Source: Deltaproteobacteria bacterium (GTDB lineage Bacteria > Desulfobacterota > Desulfobaccia > Desulfobaccales > 0-14-0-80-60-11). From it: a stretch of 17,691 bases of DNA. A program made the position numbers and the translations under genes. Below the pieces are notes generated by a model. It ran no database searches, was not told where the DNA came from, and saw only the letters and a list, made by a program, of their open reading frames with translations. The stretch covers positions 1 through 17,691 of the forward strand of contig JAKAGH010000024.1 in the NCBI GenBank assembly GCA_021817645.1, read 5' to 3'. Within the stretch, counting starts at the first letter, position 1. Each line of letters opens with the position of its first letter. Shown in pieces: positions 1 through 6,965 of the stretch.

Positions 1-30
1 TCCCCAACCCCATATATTTTTTGTATTAAG

Positions 31-70
31 TGGCGCAGGCGTCTCGCCTGCGCAGGCAATGCAGCCTGGG
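31..70. repeat. Two-hairpin dispersed repeat, copy 1 (divergent)
   Basis: A 9-bp perfect stem GCGCAGGCG/CGCCTGCGC (33-41 with 45-53) closes on a TCT loop and is followed by a second stem CAGGC/GCCTG (53-57 with 64-68). The architecture and the GTCTC apex match the copies at 1091-1163 and 8090-8157, although the stem bases differ. The last bases of the element supply the GGGAG (68-72) that appears to be the ribosome binding site of the next gene. Confidence 0.55.
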
Positions 71-80
71 AGATCGCCCC

Positions 81-509
81 ATGAGAAAATGCAGCGGCTT
101 CATCCTTACCGGGCTTATCTGCTTCCTGCTCTCCGTTGCTCCGTGGGCCCTGGCCCAAGGAGACGGAGAAGGGCAGCCGGTACCATACAATCTGAAAACC
201 GTGGAAACGGTTCAGGGAATGGTGGTGGCCGCGCCCCGGCCCACTCCCAAGGGCGGCATGCCGGAGCGGGCTCAACTGACCCTGAAAACGGCAAAGGAAA
301 CTCTCACCGTTTACCTGGGGCCGGGCTGGTTCCTGGAAAAACGGGGCATGAAGATCAGCGACCTGGACCGGCTTCAAATCACCGGCTCCCGAATCACGGT
401 CCAGGGGCAAGCCGCACTCCTCGCCGGGGAAGTGCGGAAAGGGGAGCAGGTCCTGAAACTGCGGAATGAGCAAGGGCAGCCTTTGTGGCGCGGACCCCGG
501 AAGCCCTAA
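81..509 (+). CDS. Exported small OB-fold-like protein, paralog 1
   Basis: A 142-residue secreted protein of unknown function. The ATG at 81 is chosen because GGGAG lies 8 bases upstream and because it places a classic signal peptide at the N-terminus: MRK, a hydrophobic stretch, then a signal peptidase I site ALA|Q near residue 26. An upstream in-frame start at 30 would add 17 residues read through a repeat. The mature domain (KTVETVQGMV, KTAKETLTVYLGPG, ITGSRITV, LRNEQGQPLWRG) is predicted beta-rich and resembles small bacterial OB-fold domains. The protein at 1194-1679 shares nearly every one of these motifs, so the two are paralogs. It precedes a membrane protein by 34 bases and is probably co-transcribed with it. 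The assignment as an exported paralog is firm; the OB-fold is an inference, and substrate or partner is unknown. Confidence 0.8.
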   Translation: MRKCSGFILTGLICFLLSVAPWALAQGDGEGQPVPYNLKTVETVQGMVVAAPRPTPKGGMPERAQLTLKTAKETLTVYLGPGWFLEKRGMKISDLDRLQITGSRITVQGQAALLAGEVRKGEQVLKLRNEQGQPLWRGPRKP

Positions 510-530
510 GGGAGAAATCAGATTTCCCCC
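510..530. other. Hairpin in operon spacer
   Basis: GGGAGAAAT (510-518) pairs with ATTTCCCCC (522-530) across a CAG loop, 8 of 9 pairs. It starts at the stop codon of the upstream gene and ends just before the AAGGAG ribosome binding site (533-538) of the next one. There is no T-tract, so an mRNA stability or processing element is more likely than a terminator. Confidence 0.35.
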
Positions 531-543
531 ATAAGGAGCGCCC

Positions 544-1083
544 ATGGATAAATCGAAGCTCAATTTCTTCATTGACGCCCTGATGTTCCTCTGCCTGATG
601 GCCCTGGCCGGGCTGGGGTTCCTCATGGAATATGTCCTGCTGCCGGGGCGGCGGGCCTGGGCGAAATACAGCCGGAACGTGGATCTTACTTGGCTGGGCT
701 GGGACCGCCACGATTGGGGGGAAATCCACCTCTACCTGGCCTTCACCCTCCTGGGGCTGCTGTGCCTCCACCTTTTCCTCCACTGGCAGATGATCCCGGG
801 GCTCTATGCCCGGCTGATCCCCGACCCCCAGACGCGCACCCGCCTGGCCTGGGCGGTCCTGGTTGTGACTGTGCTCCTCCTGGCTTTTCCCTTCCTCATC
901 ACCCCCGATGTCCGGGAGCGGGGCCGGGGCGGCGGACGCGGACGCCAGCACAGTTCTTTACAGCTTGGGAACCGGGCAGGCATATTACCAGTGGACTCTC
1001 GGAACGGGAAAATGAACGAGGGTGCGTCTCCCGCACCATGCGGGAGCGCTGCGAGAGAATTTAGTCTCATCCAGCCTTCGTGA
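544..1083 (+). CDS. Three-helix membrane protein, DUF4405-like
   Basis: A 179-residue integral membrane protein. AAGGAG lies just upstream of the ATG. Hydrophobic segments lie at about residues 8-28, 61-81 and 101-120. Histidines 56, 62, 76 and 80 sit in or next to the second helix (DRHDWGEIHLYLAF, HLFLHW), the pattern of the DUF4405 / cytochrome b561-like families in which helix histidines can ligate heme. Heme binding is inference. After TM3 the chain turns into an RG-rich run (residues about 125-134) and a tail of about 45 residues that reads through repeat-like DNA (1021-1046) and looks unlike a conserved domain. A different frame (ATG at 908, stop 1013-1015) ends in more protein-like sequence, so the native C-terminus may differ. 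Its place between two exported paralogs suggests a shared membrane-periplasm system, perhaps redox or metal related. Confidence 0.7.
   Translation: MDKSKLNFFIDALMFLCLMALAGLGFLMEYVLLPGRRAWAKYSRNVDLTWLGWDRHDWGEIHLYLAFTLLGLLCLHLFLHWQMIPGLYARLIPDPQTRTRLAWAVLVVTVLLLAFPFLITPDVRERGRGGGRGRQHSSLQLGNRAGILPVDSRNGKMNEGASPAPCGSAAREFSLIQPS
1021..1046. repeat. Overlapping inverted repeats, possible remnant of the two-hairpin family
   Basis: GGTGCG (1021-1026) can pair with CGCACC (1032-1037) around a TCTCC loop. Alternatively CTCCCGC (1028-1034) pairs perfectly with GCGGGAG (1040-1046). The GTCTC core resembles the apex of the two-hairpin repeats elsewhere in the window. It lies inside the C-terminal tail of the preceding membrane protein gene. 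Confidence 0.35.
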
Positions 1084-1090
1084 AGATTTG

Positions 1091-1163
1091 GCAGGGCGGG
1101 CGTCTCGCCCGCCCCGGTATCGCCCAGGCTGGAAAGCCTGGGCCACCAAGAACTTTTCGGAAT
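1091..1163. repeat. Two-hairpin dispersed repeat, copy 2
   Basis: First stem GGCGGGCG/CGCCCGCC (1095-1102 with 1106-1113), TCT loop. Second stem CCCAGGCT/AGCCTGGG (1123-1130 with 1135-1142), GGAA loop. A conserved tail CCACCAA...CTTTTCGGAA follows. The copy at 8090-8157 has the same order, the same first stem and the same tail, but its second stem is CACAGGCT/AGCCTGTG, a paired compensatory change. The element ends about 30 bases before the next gene. Confidence 0.75.
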
Positions 1164-1193
1164 CTTAGTAAACCCTTACAAAAGGACATGATC

Positions 1194-1679
1194 ATGAAAA
1201 AATTCAACTGTATTTTGGTGTTATCAGGCATCCTGGTACTGCTGCTGGCCGCTGGCGCCTGGAGCCAACCCGGCATGGGCGGAGGCGGGAAAGGCGGCAT
1301 GGGGGGTGGCGGCGGCATGGGTATGGGTATGGGCATGGGTATGCACTATGACCCCAAAACCGTGGAGACCATCCAGGGCGAAGTGACCCAGGTGCAGCAG
1401 ATGCAAGGCATGGCCGCGGGCGTGCACCTGCAGGTAAAAACCGCCAAAGAAACCGTGATGGTGGTCTTAGGCCCGGCCTCCTACCTGGAGCAGCAAAAGA
1501 TGAAAATTGCCGTGGGGGACCAGGTGGAAATCAAGGGCTCCCGGGTGCAGCATCCCCAGATGGCCCTGCTCATCGCCGGCGAGCTGAAAAAAGGGGACCA
1601 GGTGGTCAAGCTCCGGGACGATCAGGGGCAACCGCTCTGGTCGCGGCAGGGGCCGAAGCGGAAAGCTGTAAGAGATTGA
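1194..1679 (+). CDS. Exported OB-fold-like protein, paralog 2, with Met/Gly-rich linker
   Basis: A 161-residue secreted protein of unknown function. The ATG at 1194 has AGGA at 1183-1186, seven bases away; the ATG at 1188 is too close to it. A signal peptide (MKKF, hydrophobic core, cleavage near AWS|Q) is followed by a Gly/Met-rich linker of about 25 residues containing repeated GM pairs (GMGMGMGMGM), then the same domain as the protein at 81-509: KTVETIQGEV, KTAKETVMVVLGP, DQVEIKGSRV, LRDDQGQPLW. Met-rich periplasmic segments often bind Cu(I) or other soft metals, so metal binding is a reasonable guess, not shown. Compared with its paralog the linker is an insertion between signal peptide and domain. 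It probably belongs to the same functional group as the two genes upstream, although a 110-base spacer with a repeat separates it from them. Confidence 0.8.
   Translation: MKKFNCILVLSGILVLLLAAGAWSQPGMGGGGKGGMGGGGGMGMGMGMGMHYDPKTVETIQGEVTQVQQMQGMAAGVHLQVKTAKETVMVVLGPASYLEQQKMKIAVGDQVEIKGSRVQHPQMALLIAGELKKGDQVVKLRDDQGQPLWSRQGPKRKAVRD
1317..1343 (+). repeat. Hexanucleotide tandem repeat ATGGGY
   Basis: Four ATGGGT/ATGGGC units plus a closing ATG encode the Gly-Met run of the preceding protein. Such a tract could change length by slippage in multiples of two residues without breaking the frame. Confidence 0.7.
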
Positions 1680-1880
1680 TTTTAAGAGTAAAGAAGAAAT
1701 ATAGGCTTCTGAAAAAGAGACTCGCGTGGAAGTCCAAGTTCTGGACTTGGGACGATGAGGGGAAAGGTATGCGGGAATGGAGGGGCCGGGGTTTGAGGTC
1801 CTTGCACTTTCTCCATTGCTAAGGATGCAGGCAAAGCACGCAAGAGTGGGTTGGTTGGAACCGCGGTGATAGACAGGTCG

Positions 1881-2315
1881 ATGAAAGATTATCACTTGAT
1901 CAAATCAGGAATGATTTTTTTGTTTGTCCCAGCGACAATATTTACACTTGCTGCGATTGCTCTCCTCAGCCTGTCTCTCATGAGACCTAACTGGGTCAGC
2001 CATCCACCCCCGTTATCCTTTGCCTTAATTTGGTGCGGATTGTCCATCTGGCTTTTTTTTTATTATTTACGAGTCCCCTATAGCATTAGATGGATGGATG
2101 ATGACAATTACCTGGAGTTTTGCAGCCTCTTCCGGAGAACCCGAGTATCGGTGAACGAAATTATCTCCATCAAGGCTGTGCCAATGACCTTGGGTTTCAT
2201 TAAAATCAAGCACCGGAGCGGGTCTATCCGGCTCCTCAACCAGATAACCGGCCTCTATGAACTCATCGGCCGGGTAAAAACCCTTAACCCCGAAGTGGAA
2301 ATCAAGGGCTGTTGA
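1881..2315 (+). CDS. Two-helix membrane protein with C-terminal PH-like region
   Basis: A 144-residue protein I cannot name. Start at ATG 1881, with a short AGG a few bases upstream; a TTG at 1851 would add ten residues and looks weaker. Hydrophobic segments at about residues 11-31 and 46-63 are followed by about 80 residues of alternating beta-like sequence (YSIRWMDDDNYLEF, RVSVNEIISIKAVP, GFIKIKHRSGSIRLL), a layout typical of small bacterial PH-like membrane proteins. The gene is visibly richer in A and T than its neighbours, which may mean a recent arrival or lower expression. It is followed by sucD after a 59-base gap with its own ribosome binding site; no functional link is evident. Confidence 0.6.
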   Translation: MKDYHLIKSGMIFLFVPATIFTLAAIALLSLSLMRPNWVSHPPPLSFALIWCGLSIWLFFYYLRVPYSIRWMDDDNYLEFCSLFRRTRVSVNEIISIKAVPMTLGFIKIKHRSGSIRLLNQITGLYELIGRVKTLNPEVEIKGC

Positions 2316-2374
2316 GGATAGCACCCTTCATGAAAATACGACAAATCAAATCGATTGAGAGAAAGGTCTGAAAT

Positions 2375-3247
2375 ATGAGCGTTCTGGTTAACAAAGAAAC
2401 TCGGGTGGTGGTGCAGGGCATCACCGGTAAGGAAGGCTCCTTCCATGCCCTGGCCTGCCGGGATTACGGCACCAAGGTGGTGGCCGGCGTGACTCCGGGC
2501 AAGGGCGGCCAGAAGGTGGAGGACATCCCGGTCTTCAACACCGTGGCCCAGGCGGTCCAGGAAGCGGGAGCCAATACCTCCCTGATCTTCGTGCCCCCGG
2601 CCTTTGCCGCGGACGCCATCCTGGAGGCCGCGGCCGGGGGCGTCAAAATCGTGGTCTGCATCACTGAAGGCATCCCCACCCTGGACATGGTAAAGGTGAT
2701 GAAGGTCTTGTGCGGTACTGACTGCCGCCTCATCGGCCCCAACTGCCCGGGCATCATCTCCCCGGGCCAGGCCAAGGTGGGCATCATGCCCGGCCACATC
2801 CACAAGCAAGGCCCCATGGGCCTGGTCTCCCGGAGCGGCACCCTCACCTACGAGGCGGTGCATCAGATGACGCTGCTGGGCATCGGCCAGAGCACCTGCG
2901 TGGGCATTGGCGGCGACCCCATCATCGGCACCAACTTCATCGACATGCTCACCCTGTTCCAGGCCGACCCGCAGACCGAAGGGGTGGTGCTCATCGGTGA
3001 AATCGGGGGCACCGCGGAAGAAGAGGCCGCGGCCTTTATCTCCCGCCACGTCACCAAACCGGTGGTGGCCTTCATCGCCGGCCAGACTGCGCCGCCGGGC
3101 AAACGCATGGGCCACGCCGGAGCCATCATTTCCGGTGGCAGCGGCAAGGCCGCGGACAAAATGGCCGCGCTCGAAAACGCCGGGGTGACGGTGGTGGCCA
3201 ACATCGGCGACCTGGGGGCCGCAGTGAAACGAGTAATGGGCTATTGA
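2375..3247 (+). CDS. sucD: Succinyl-CoA ligase (ADP-forming), alpha subunit
   Basis: A 290-residue protein, the usual length for SucD, which with SucC interconverts succinyl-CoA and succinate with substrate-level phosphorylation in the TCA cycle. The N-terminal CoA-binding Rossmann domain starts with VVVQGITGKEG (residues 12-22). The GPNCPGIISP segment (121-130) and the SRSGTLTYE loop (152-160) are standard. The phosphohistidine is His247 in GKRMGHAGAII. AAAGG lies before the ATG. The beta subunit gene sucC, usually adjacent and upstream, is not in the window; its place is taken by an unrelated membrane protein gene. A close relative acting on another acyl-CoA cannot be excluded without the partner. 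Confidence 0.93.
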   Translation: MSVLVNKETRVVVQGITGKEGSFHALACRDYGTKVVAGVTPGKGGQKVEDIPVFNTVAQAVQEAGANTSLIFVPPAFAADAILEAAAGGVKIVVCITEGIPTLDMVKVMKVLCGTDCRLIGPNCPGIISPGQAKVGIMPGHIHKQGPMGLVSRSGTLTYEAVHQMTLLGIGQSTCVGIGGDPIIGTNFIDMLTLFQADPQTEGVVLIGEIGGTAEEEAAAFISRHVTKPVVAFIAGQTAPPGKRMGHAGAIISGGSGKAADKMAALENAGVTVVANIGDLGAAVKRVMGY

Positions 3248-3248
3248 A

Positions 3249-3815
3249 TTGAAAATCCTCCTGCACATCTGTTGTGCGCCCTGCGCCATCTATCCGGTTA
3301 ACTCCTTAACCGGCGGGGCGCACTATGTGCATGGATTCTTCTACAACCCCAATATTCACCCATACCAGGAATTCTCCCGGCGGGTGGCGGCCCTGGAGGA
3401 ATACGCGGGGCGGCAAAAACTCCCGGTAATTTGGGACCGCACTTACGATCTGGAGAAATTTCTGCGCCTGGTGGTCTTCCGGGAACAGGAGAGGTGCCGT
3501 TTCTGCTACCACCTGCGCCTGACTGCCGCGGCGCGCACTGCTAAGGCAGGCAAGTTCGAGGCGTTCACCTCCACCCTGCTCTACAGCAAGTGCCAGAAAC
3601 ACGCGTTAATCAAGGAAATCGGGGAACAGGTGGGACGGGAAGCGGGTCTGCCTTTCTACTACGAGGACTTCCGGCAGGGCTGGCAAAGCGGCCAGGAGCA
3701 GAGCAAAACCCTGGGCCTCTACCGGCAGCCATACTGCGGCTGCATCTACAGCGAACGGGAGCGGTACTACAAGGGGTCCAGGGGCCAGGGGTCAGAAAAA
3801 ACAACTGATCACTGA
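3249..3815 (+). CDS. queH: Epoxyqueuosine reductase, QueH family
   Basis: A 188-residue QueH (DUF208) protein, which reduces epoxyqueuosine to queuosine at tRNA position 34, the final step of queuosine synthesis, as the non-homologous alternative to QueG. Visible family motifs: N-terminal HICCAPC (Cys8, Cys9, Cys12), the CRFC pair (Cys83, Cys86), SKCQKH (Cys115) and YRQPYCGCIYSE (Cys163, Cys165), which supply the Fe-S and iron ligands. The start is TTG at 3249, one base after the sucD stop, with no in-frame ATG before the CCAPC motif, so translation is probably coupled to sucD. The last 10-13 residues (from about 176) are encoded inside an inverted repeat (3780-3827), so the C-terminus has probably been replaced by repeat DNA without touching the catalytic part. 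Confidence 0.9.
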   Translation: MKILLHICCAPCAIYPVNSLTGGAHYVHGFFYNPNIHPYQEFSRRVAALEEYAGRQKLPVIWDRTYDLEKFLRLVVFREQERCRFCYHLRLTAAARTAKAGKFEAFTSTLLYSKCQKHALIKEIGEQVGREAGLPFYYEDFRQGWQSGQEQSKTLGLYRQPYCGCIYSERERYYKGSRGQGSEKTTDH

Positions 3816-3827
3816 CCACTGGCCCCT
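3780..3827. terminator. Inverted repeat between convergent genes
   Basis: aggggccaggggtcag (3780-3795) pairs with ctgaccactggcccct (3812-3827), 15 of 16 bases, with a 16-base A-rich loop. It covers the queH stop codon and lies before the convergent TPR gene. Its position suits a bidirectional terminator, but no clear T-tract follows, and the sequence looks like a dispersed repeat. Confidence 0.45.
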
Positions 3828-3842
3828 ACCCTGATATCCTTT

Positions 3843-4265
3843 TTAACGCGCGTATTGCTTGGCTTTGCTGAAAGCTTCTTGGGCTTCCTTATCCCGGCGC
3901 TGCTCTTTATAGAATTGCCCCAGGTAGTTCCAGCCCTCGGCATAATCGGGTTTCAGGGTGACGGCCTTGCGCAGCTCCGCCTCCGCCTCCTTGTAGTTCC
4001 CGGCCCGGGCCAGGGCGCTGCCCAGCAGGCTATGGGCCTCCGCCCAATCGGGCCTTAAGGATATGGCCTGCCGGAAAGATTTGGCCGCGTCCTCATCCCG
4101 GCCGCCCTCGCCGGCCAGCATCAGTCCATGGGTCAAATAATCCTTGGCGGCCTTATCCGAGGATGCCTTGACCTTTTCCTGGACCGTCTGGGCCCAGGAA
4201 AATTGGGAGGCGCCACCGAGAACCAGACTGATCGACAGCATTACTGTTAGCACCAAAAGCCTCAT
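3843..4265 (-). CDS. Exported tetratricopeptide repeat protein
   Basis: A 140-residue protein with a signal peptide (MRLLVLTVML onward, cleavage near SWA|Q at residue 25) and about two and a half TPR units. The repeats are seen in AKSFRQAISLRPDWAEAHSL, AEAELRKAVTLKPDYAEGWN and AQEAFSKAKQ, with the usual small residues at the helix contacts. TPRs make superhelical protein-binding surfaces; the partner is unknown. AAGGAG stands seven bases before the ATG. It may be preceded in the same transcript by a 48-codon reading frame that ends one base upstream. Confidence 0.82.
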   Translation of the reverse strand: MRLLVLTVMLSISLVLGGASQFSWAQTVQEKVKASSDKAAKDYLTHGLMLAGEGGRDEDAAKSFRQAISLRPDWAEAHSLLGSALARAGNYKEAEAELRKAVTLKPDYAEGWNYLGQFYKEQRRDKEAQEAFSKAKQYAR

Positions 4266-4266
4266 A

Positions 4267-4413
4267 TTATCTCCTTTTTAGCAATAAGCGATTGCCGGAG
4301 GAGGGCTGGTGGGGCGAACCCCAGGTCCGCTCCCACTTCACCGCCCCCACTGTGGCCAGGAAGAGGGCCACTTCTTCCCGGCCGTGAAAAACTATCAGGC
4401 TGTTGCAACCCAT
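4267..4413 (-). CDS. Possible small ORF or gene remnant (48 codons)
   Basis: On the minus strand an ATG at 4413 opens a 48-codon frame ending in TAA at 4269-4267, one base before the ATG of the TPR gene. The middle part (IVFHGREEVALFLATVGAVK) has codon choice like the neighbouring real genes, mostly G or C at the third position. There is no good ribosome binding site, and the region upstream is dispersed repeat, so it may equally be the 3' end of a gene whose front was lost. I do not recognise the product. Confidence 0.3.
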   Translation of the reverse strand: MGCNSLIVFHGREEVALFLATVGAVKWERTWGSPHQPSSGNRLLLKRR

Positions 4414-4442
4414 TTTTGGGGACCTGATTAGTGGCAGTTCTT

Positions 4443-4525
4443 ATCCCCCCCTTTGAAAAAGAGGGTTAGGGGGGATTTGATAAGCGCCTGAAACCCCCAT
4501 AAATCCCCCTTTTTCAAAGGGGAAC
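4443..4525. repeat. Dispersed palindromic repeat of the TCCCCC-TTTGAAAAAG type
   Basis: ATCCCCCC (4443-4450) pairs with GGGGGGAT (4469-4476), and a third arm at 4502-4520 (aatccccctttttcaaagg) is the reverse complement of the first unit (ccctttgaaaaag). Sequences of this kind are common as scattered copies between genes in many bacterial genomes. Together with the next element it fills most of the gene-free stretch between 4414 and 4576. Confidence 0.65.
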
Positions 4526-4544
4526 TTTAGATACCTTCGGCCTT

Positions 4545-4569
4545 GGCTGAAAGCTGATAGCTGACGGCT
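4545..4569. repeat. Short AGCTGAAAGCTGATAGCTGA-type repeat
   Basis: The stretch GGCTGAAAGCTGATAGCTG is a low-complexity AGCT-based unit lying directly after the coaX stop codon. A related fragment in the opposite orientation (gagctttcagctgtcag) sits in the pstA-pstB1 spacer at about 11834-11851. Confidence 0.4.
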
Positions 4570-4576
4570 TATTCAG

Positions 4577-5359
4577 CTACTTCTCCCGGCGGGGACGGTT
4601 CCGCTCATAGATGATCTTCAGGCCTTTTAAGGTAAGATAGTCATCAACCCAGTCAATGCTATGGGTCTCGGAGGCGATGAGGCAGGCCAGACCGCCGGTG
4701 CCGATGACCTTGGGCCGCTCCTTCAAGGCCTCCCGGATGCGGCTGACGATGCCGTCCACCAGGCCGACGTAGCCGTAAATAATCCCCGCGTTCATACTGC
4801 TGATGGTGTCTTTGGCGATAATGCTCTTGGGTTTGACAAAAATTTCCACCCGGGGCAGCTTTGACGCCTTGAGGAACAGAGCCTCGCAGGAGATCATCAC
4901 TCCCGGAGCGATGACTCCGCCCAGGTACTCGCCCTGGCGGGAGACCACATCAAAGGTGGTGGCGGTGCCGAAATCCACGACCACGGCCGCGCCATGGACC
5001 TGCTCATACGCGGCCACCGCGTTGACTATGCGGTCCGCCCCCACCTCCCGGGGGTTATCGTAATGGATGGGCATGCCGGTTTTGATCCCCGGCCCCACCC
5101 AAAAGGGCTTCACCTGCAAATAGCGTTGGGAAAAGCCTTCCAGGGTATTGACCATAGGGGGCACCACGCAGGAGATGATGAGATCGGTGCCGGGCTCGAG
5201 AGACAGGCCCTGGGCCTGAAAGAGGTTGCGCAGCAGGATCCCCAGTTCGTCGATGGTGGCGTCCTTCTCGGTGCGGATGCGCCAGTCGCTCAGCAGGTTT
5301 TCCCCCTGATAAACCCCGATTACCGTGTTGGTGTTGCCCACATCCATGACCAGCAGCAT
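4577..5359 (-). CDS. coaX: Type III pantothenate kinase
   Basis: A 260-residue CoaX, which phosphorylates pantothenate as the first step of coenzyme A synthesis. It belongs to the ASKHA fold. The phosphate-binding loop DVGNTNT (residues 6-12), the substrate motif GADR (107-110) and the second nucleotide motif DFGTATTFD (129-137) are all present, and GTGGLA near the C-terminus completes the site. Length is typical (about 255-265). It lies 13 bases after glmM on the same strand, so the two are probably one transcript. In many other bacteria coaX is linked to birA; no birA is visible here. Confidence 0.94.
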   Translation of the reverse strand: MLLVMDVGNTNTVIGVYQGENLLSDWRIRTEKDATIDELGILLRNLFQAQGLSLEPGTDLIISCVVPPMVNTLEGFSQRYLQVKPFWVGPGIKTGMPIHYDNPREVGADRIVNAVAAYEQVHGAAVVVDFGTATTFDVVSRQGEYLGGVIAPGVMISCEALFLKASKLPRVEIFVKPKSIIAKDTISSMNAGIIYGYVGLVDGIVSRIREALKERPKVIGTGGLACLIASETHSIDWVDDYLTLKGLKIIYERNRPRREK

Positions 5360-5372
5360 GAACGTTCGCTCC

Positions 5373-6731
5373 TCAACTCAATTGCTTTTCCAGAGTTTGG
5401 GCCAGGTCCTGGGCCACGTGTTCAATCTCCTGGGTATTATCCCCCTCCACCATGATACGCAGCAGCGGTTCCGTCCCGGAATAACGCACCAGCAGGCGGC
5501 CCCGGTCCCCCAAACGTTTTTCTGCGGTCTGGAGGGCCTGGCGGGCCCCGGGCACGCTCATCAAATCCCGCCTCTCCTTGACCCGGAGATTGATCAGGAT
5601 TTGGGGGAAGGTCGTCATGACCCGGGCCAGGTCTGCCAGAGGTTTTTCTTCCCGGATCATCACCGACAGCAGCTGCAAGGCCGAGATGACGCCGTCCCCG
5701 GTGGTGGTGTGGTCCAGGAACAGGAGGTGGCCGGACTGCTCACCGCCCAGGTTATAGCCCCCCTGGAGCATGGCCTCCACCACATAGCGGTCCCCCACCG
5801 AAGTGCGCACCAGGCGGCAGCCCAGGTCTTTTAGGGCCACTTCCAGACCCAGGTTGGACATCACCGTGCCCACCACGGTTTTCCGCCGCAGTTTGCTGCG
5901 GCGGTGCAGATCCTGAGCACAGATGGCCAGGATATGATCGCCGTCCACTATTTGCCCCTGATGGTCCACCATGATGACCCGGTCGCCGTCCCCATCAAAG
6001 GCGATACCTAAGTCGGCCCGGTGCCGCGTAACGAGCTTGGCCATCACTTCCGGATGCGTGGAGCCGCACTTAAGGTTGATATTCTTGCCATTGGGCCGCA
6101 CCCCGATGGGGATGATCTCCGCACCTAACTCGGATAAAACCTCCGGCGCCACCTTGTAAGTGGCGCCATGGGCGCAGTCGACCACGATTCTCAGACCGTC
6201 GAGTTCTAGGTTTTTGGGGAAGGTGCTCTTCAGAAAAGAGACGTAGCGGCCCCGGGCGTCGTCGATCCGGAAGGCCTGGCCGATCTCGGTGGCCGTGGGC
6301 CGGGCCTCATCCACATCCGGATCGGTCATCAATTTCTCGATGTGGGCTTCAATCTCATCGGGCAGCTTGAAACCATCCCCGGAAAAAAACTTGATGCCGT
6401 TGTCCTGGTAAGGGTTGTGGGAGGCCGAAATGACCACCGCGGCATCGGCCCGCATGGAGGAAGTGATGAACGCGATCCCCGGCGTGGGCAGCGGTCCCAA
6501 TAACAGGACATCCACGCCCATGGAACAGATGCCCGCGGTAATGGCGTACTCCAGGAGATAACCGGACAACCGGGTGTCTTTGCCCACGACGATGCGGTCT
6601 TTCCCGGGACTGGTCTTGATGACATAGGCCAGGGCCCGGCCCAGCTGCAGGGCCACCTCGGCGGTCATGGGATAGATATTGGCTACGCCCCTGACGCCGT
6701 CGGTGCCGAACAATTTTCTGGTGGCATTCAT
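5373..6731 (-). CDS. glmM: Phosphoglucosamine mutase
   Basis: A 452-residue GlmM, converting glucosamine-6-phosphate to glucosamine-1-phosphate for UDP-GlcNAc, hence peptidoglycan and LPS. The ATG at 6731 gives MNATRKLFGTDGVRG, the standard family beginning; TTG (6767) and ATG (6758) further upstream would only add a non-conserved extension. Visible motifs: catalytic phosphoserine loop ISASHNP (Ser104), metal loop DGDGDR (246-251), sugar loop GGEQSGH (329-335) and phosphate-binding RYSGTEPLLRIMVEG (416-430). All key residues are intact. It heads a transcript with coaX, diverging from the TPR gene at 6966. Confidence 0.95.
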   Translation of the reverse strand: MNATRKLFGTDGVRGVANIYPMTAEVALQLGRALAYVIKTSPGKDRIVVGKDTRLSGYLLEYAITAGICSMGVDVLLLGPLPTPGIAFITSSMRADAAVVISASHNPYQDNGIKFFSGDGFKLPDEIEAHIEKLMTDPDVDEARPTATEIGQAFRIDDARGRYVSFLKSTFPKNLELDGLRIVVDCAHGATYKVAPEVLSELGAEIIPIGVRPNGKNINLKCGSTHPEVMAKLVTRHRADLGIAFDGDGDRVIMVDHQGQIVDGDHILAICAQDLHRRSKLRRKTVVGTVMSNLGLEVALKDLGCRLVRTSVGDRYVVEAMLQGGYNLGGEQSGHLLFLDHTTTGDGVISALQLLSVMIREEKPLADLARVMTTFPQILINLRVKERRDLMSVPGARQALQTAEKRLGDRGRLLVRYSGTEPLLRIMVEGDNTQEIEHVAQDLAQTLEKQLS

Positions 6732-6866
6732 AGTCGACTCAAAAGCTCCGTCTATCATGAAAAACAATATTAGAATTTATCACAATCCGGTGCAAAATAA
6801 AGCAGCAATCCCTTCCAGATTCATCAAACGGCCTTACGGCTGACCCGAAAAATCCTCCCGGCGCCG

Positions 6867-6878
6867 GAGGCCGGCCTC
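6867..6878. other. Perfect 12-bp palindrome in divergent spacer
   Basis: GAGGCCGGCCTC lies in the 234-base spacer between glmM and the exported TPR gene. It could be an operator for either direction. It is short and GC-rich, so chance is possible. The rest of the spacer is AT-rich and otherwise shows nothing definite. Confidence 0.2.
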
Positions 6879-6965
6879 AGGGTAATTCTTCTTGTGATTT
6901 TTAAGTTTTTATGATGATTTATAAATTCAAGGAAGCAGAATTTTGCCTTTGATCCGGGAAATTAT

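Noticed and set aside
2255..3289. A 344-codon open frame antisense to sucD
   Set aside because: It is the opposite-strand shadow of a GC-rich gene; its His/Gly/Asp-rich composition matches no protein family and the sense strand encodes a full SucD with all motifs.
4414..4576. CRISPR array or insertion sequence
   Set aside because: The repeats are inverted arms without regular spacers, and no transposase reading frame is present.
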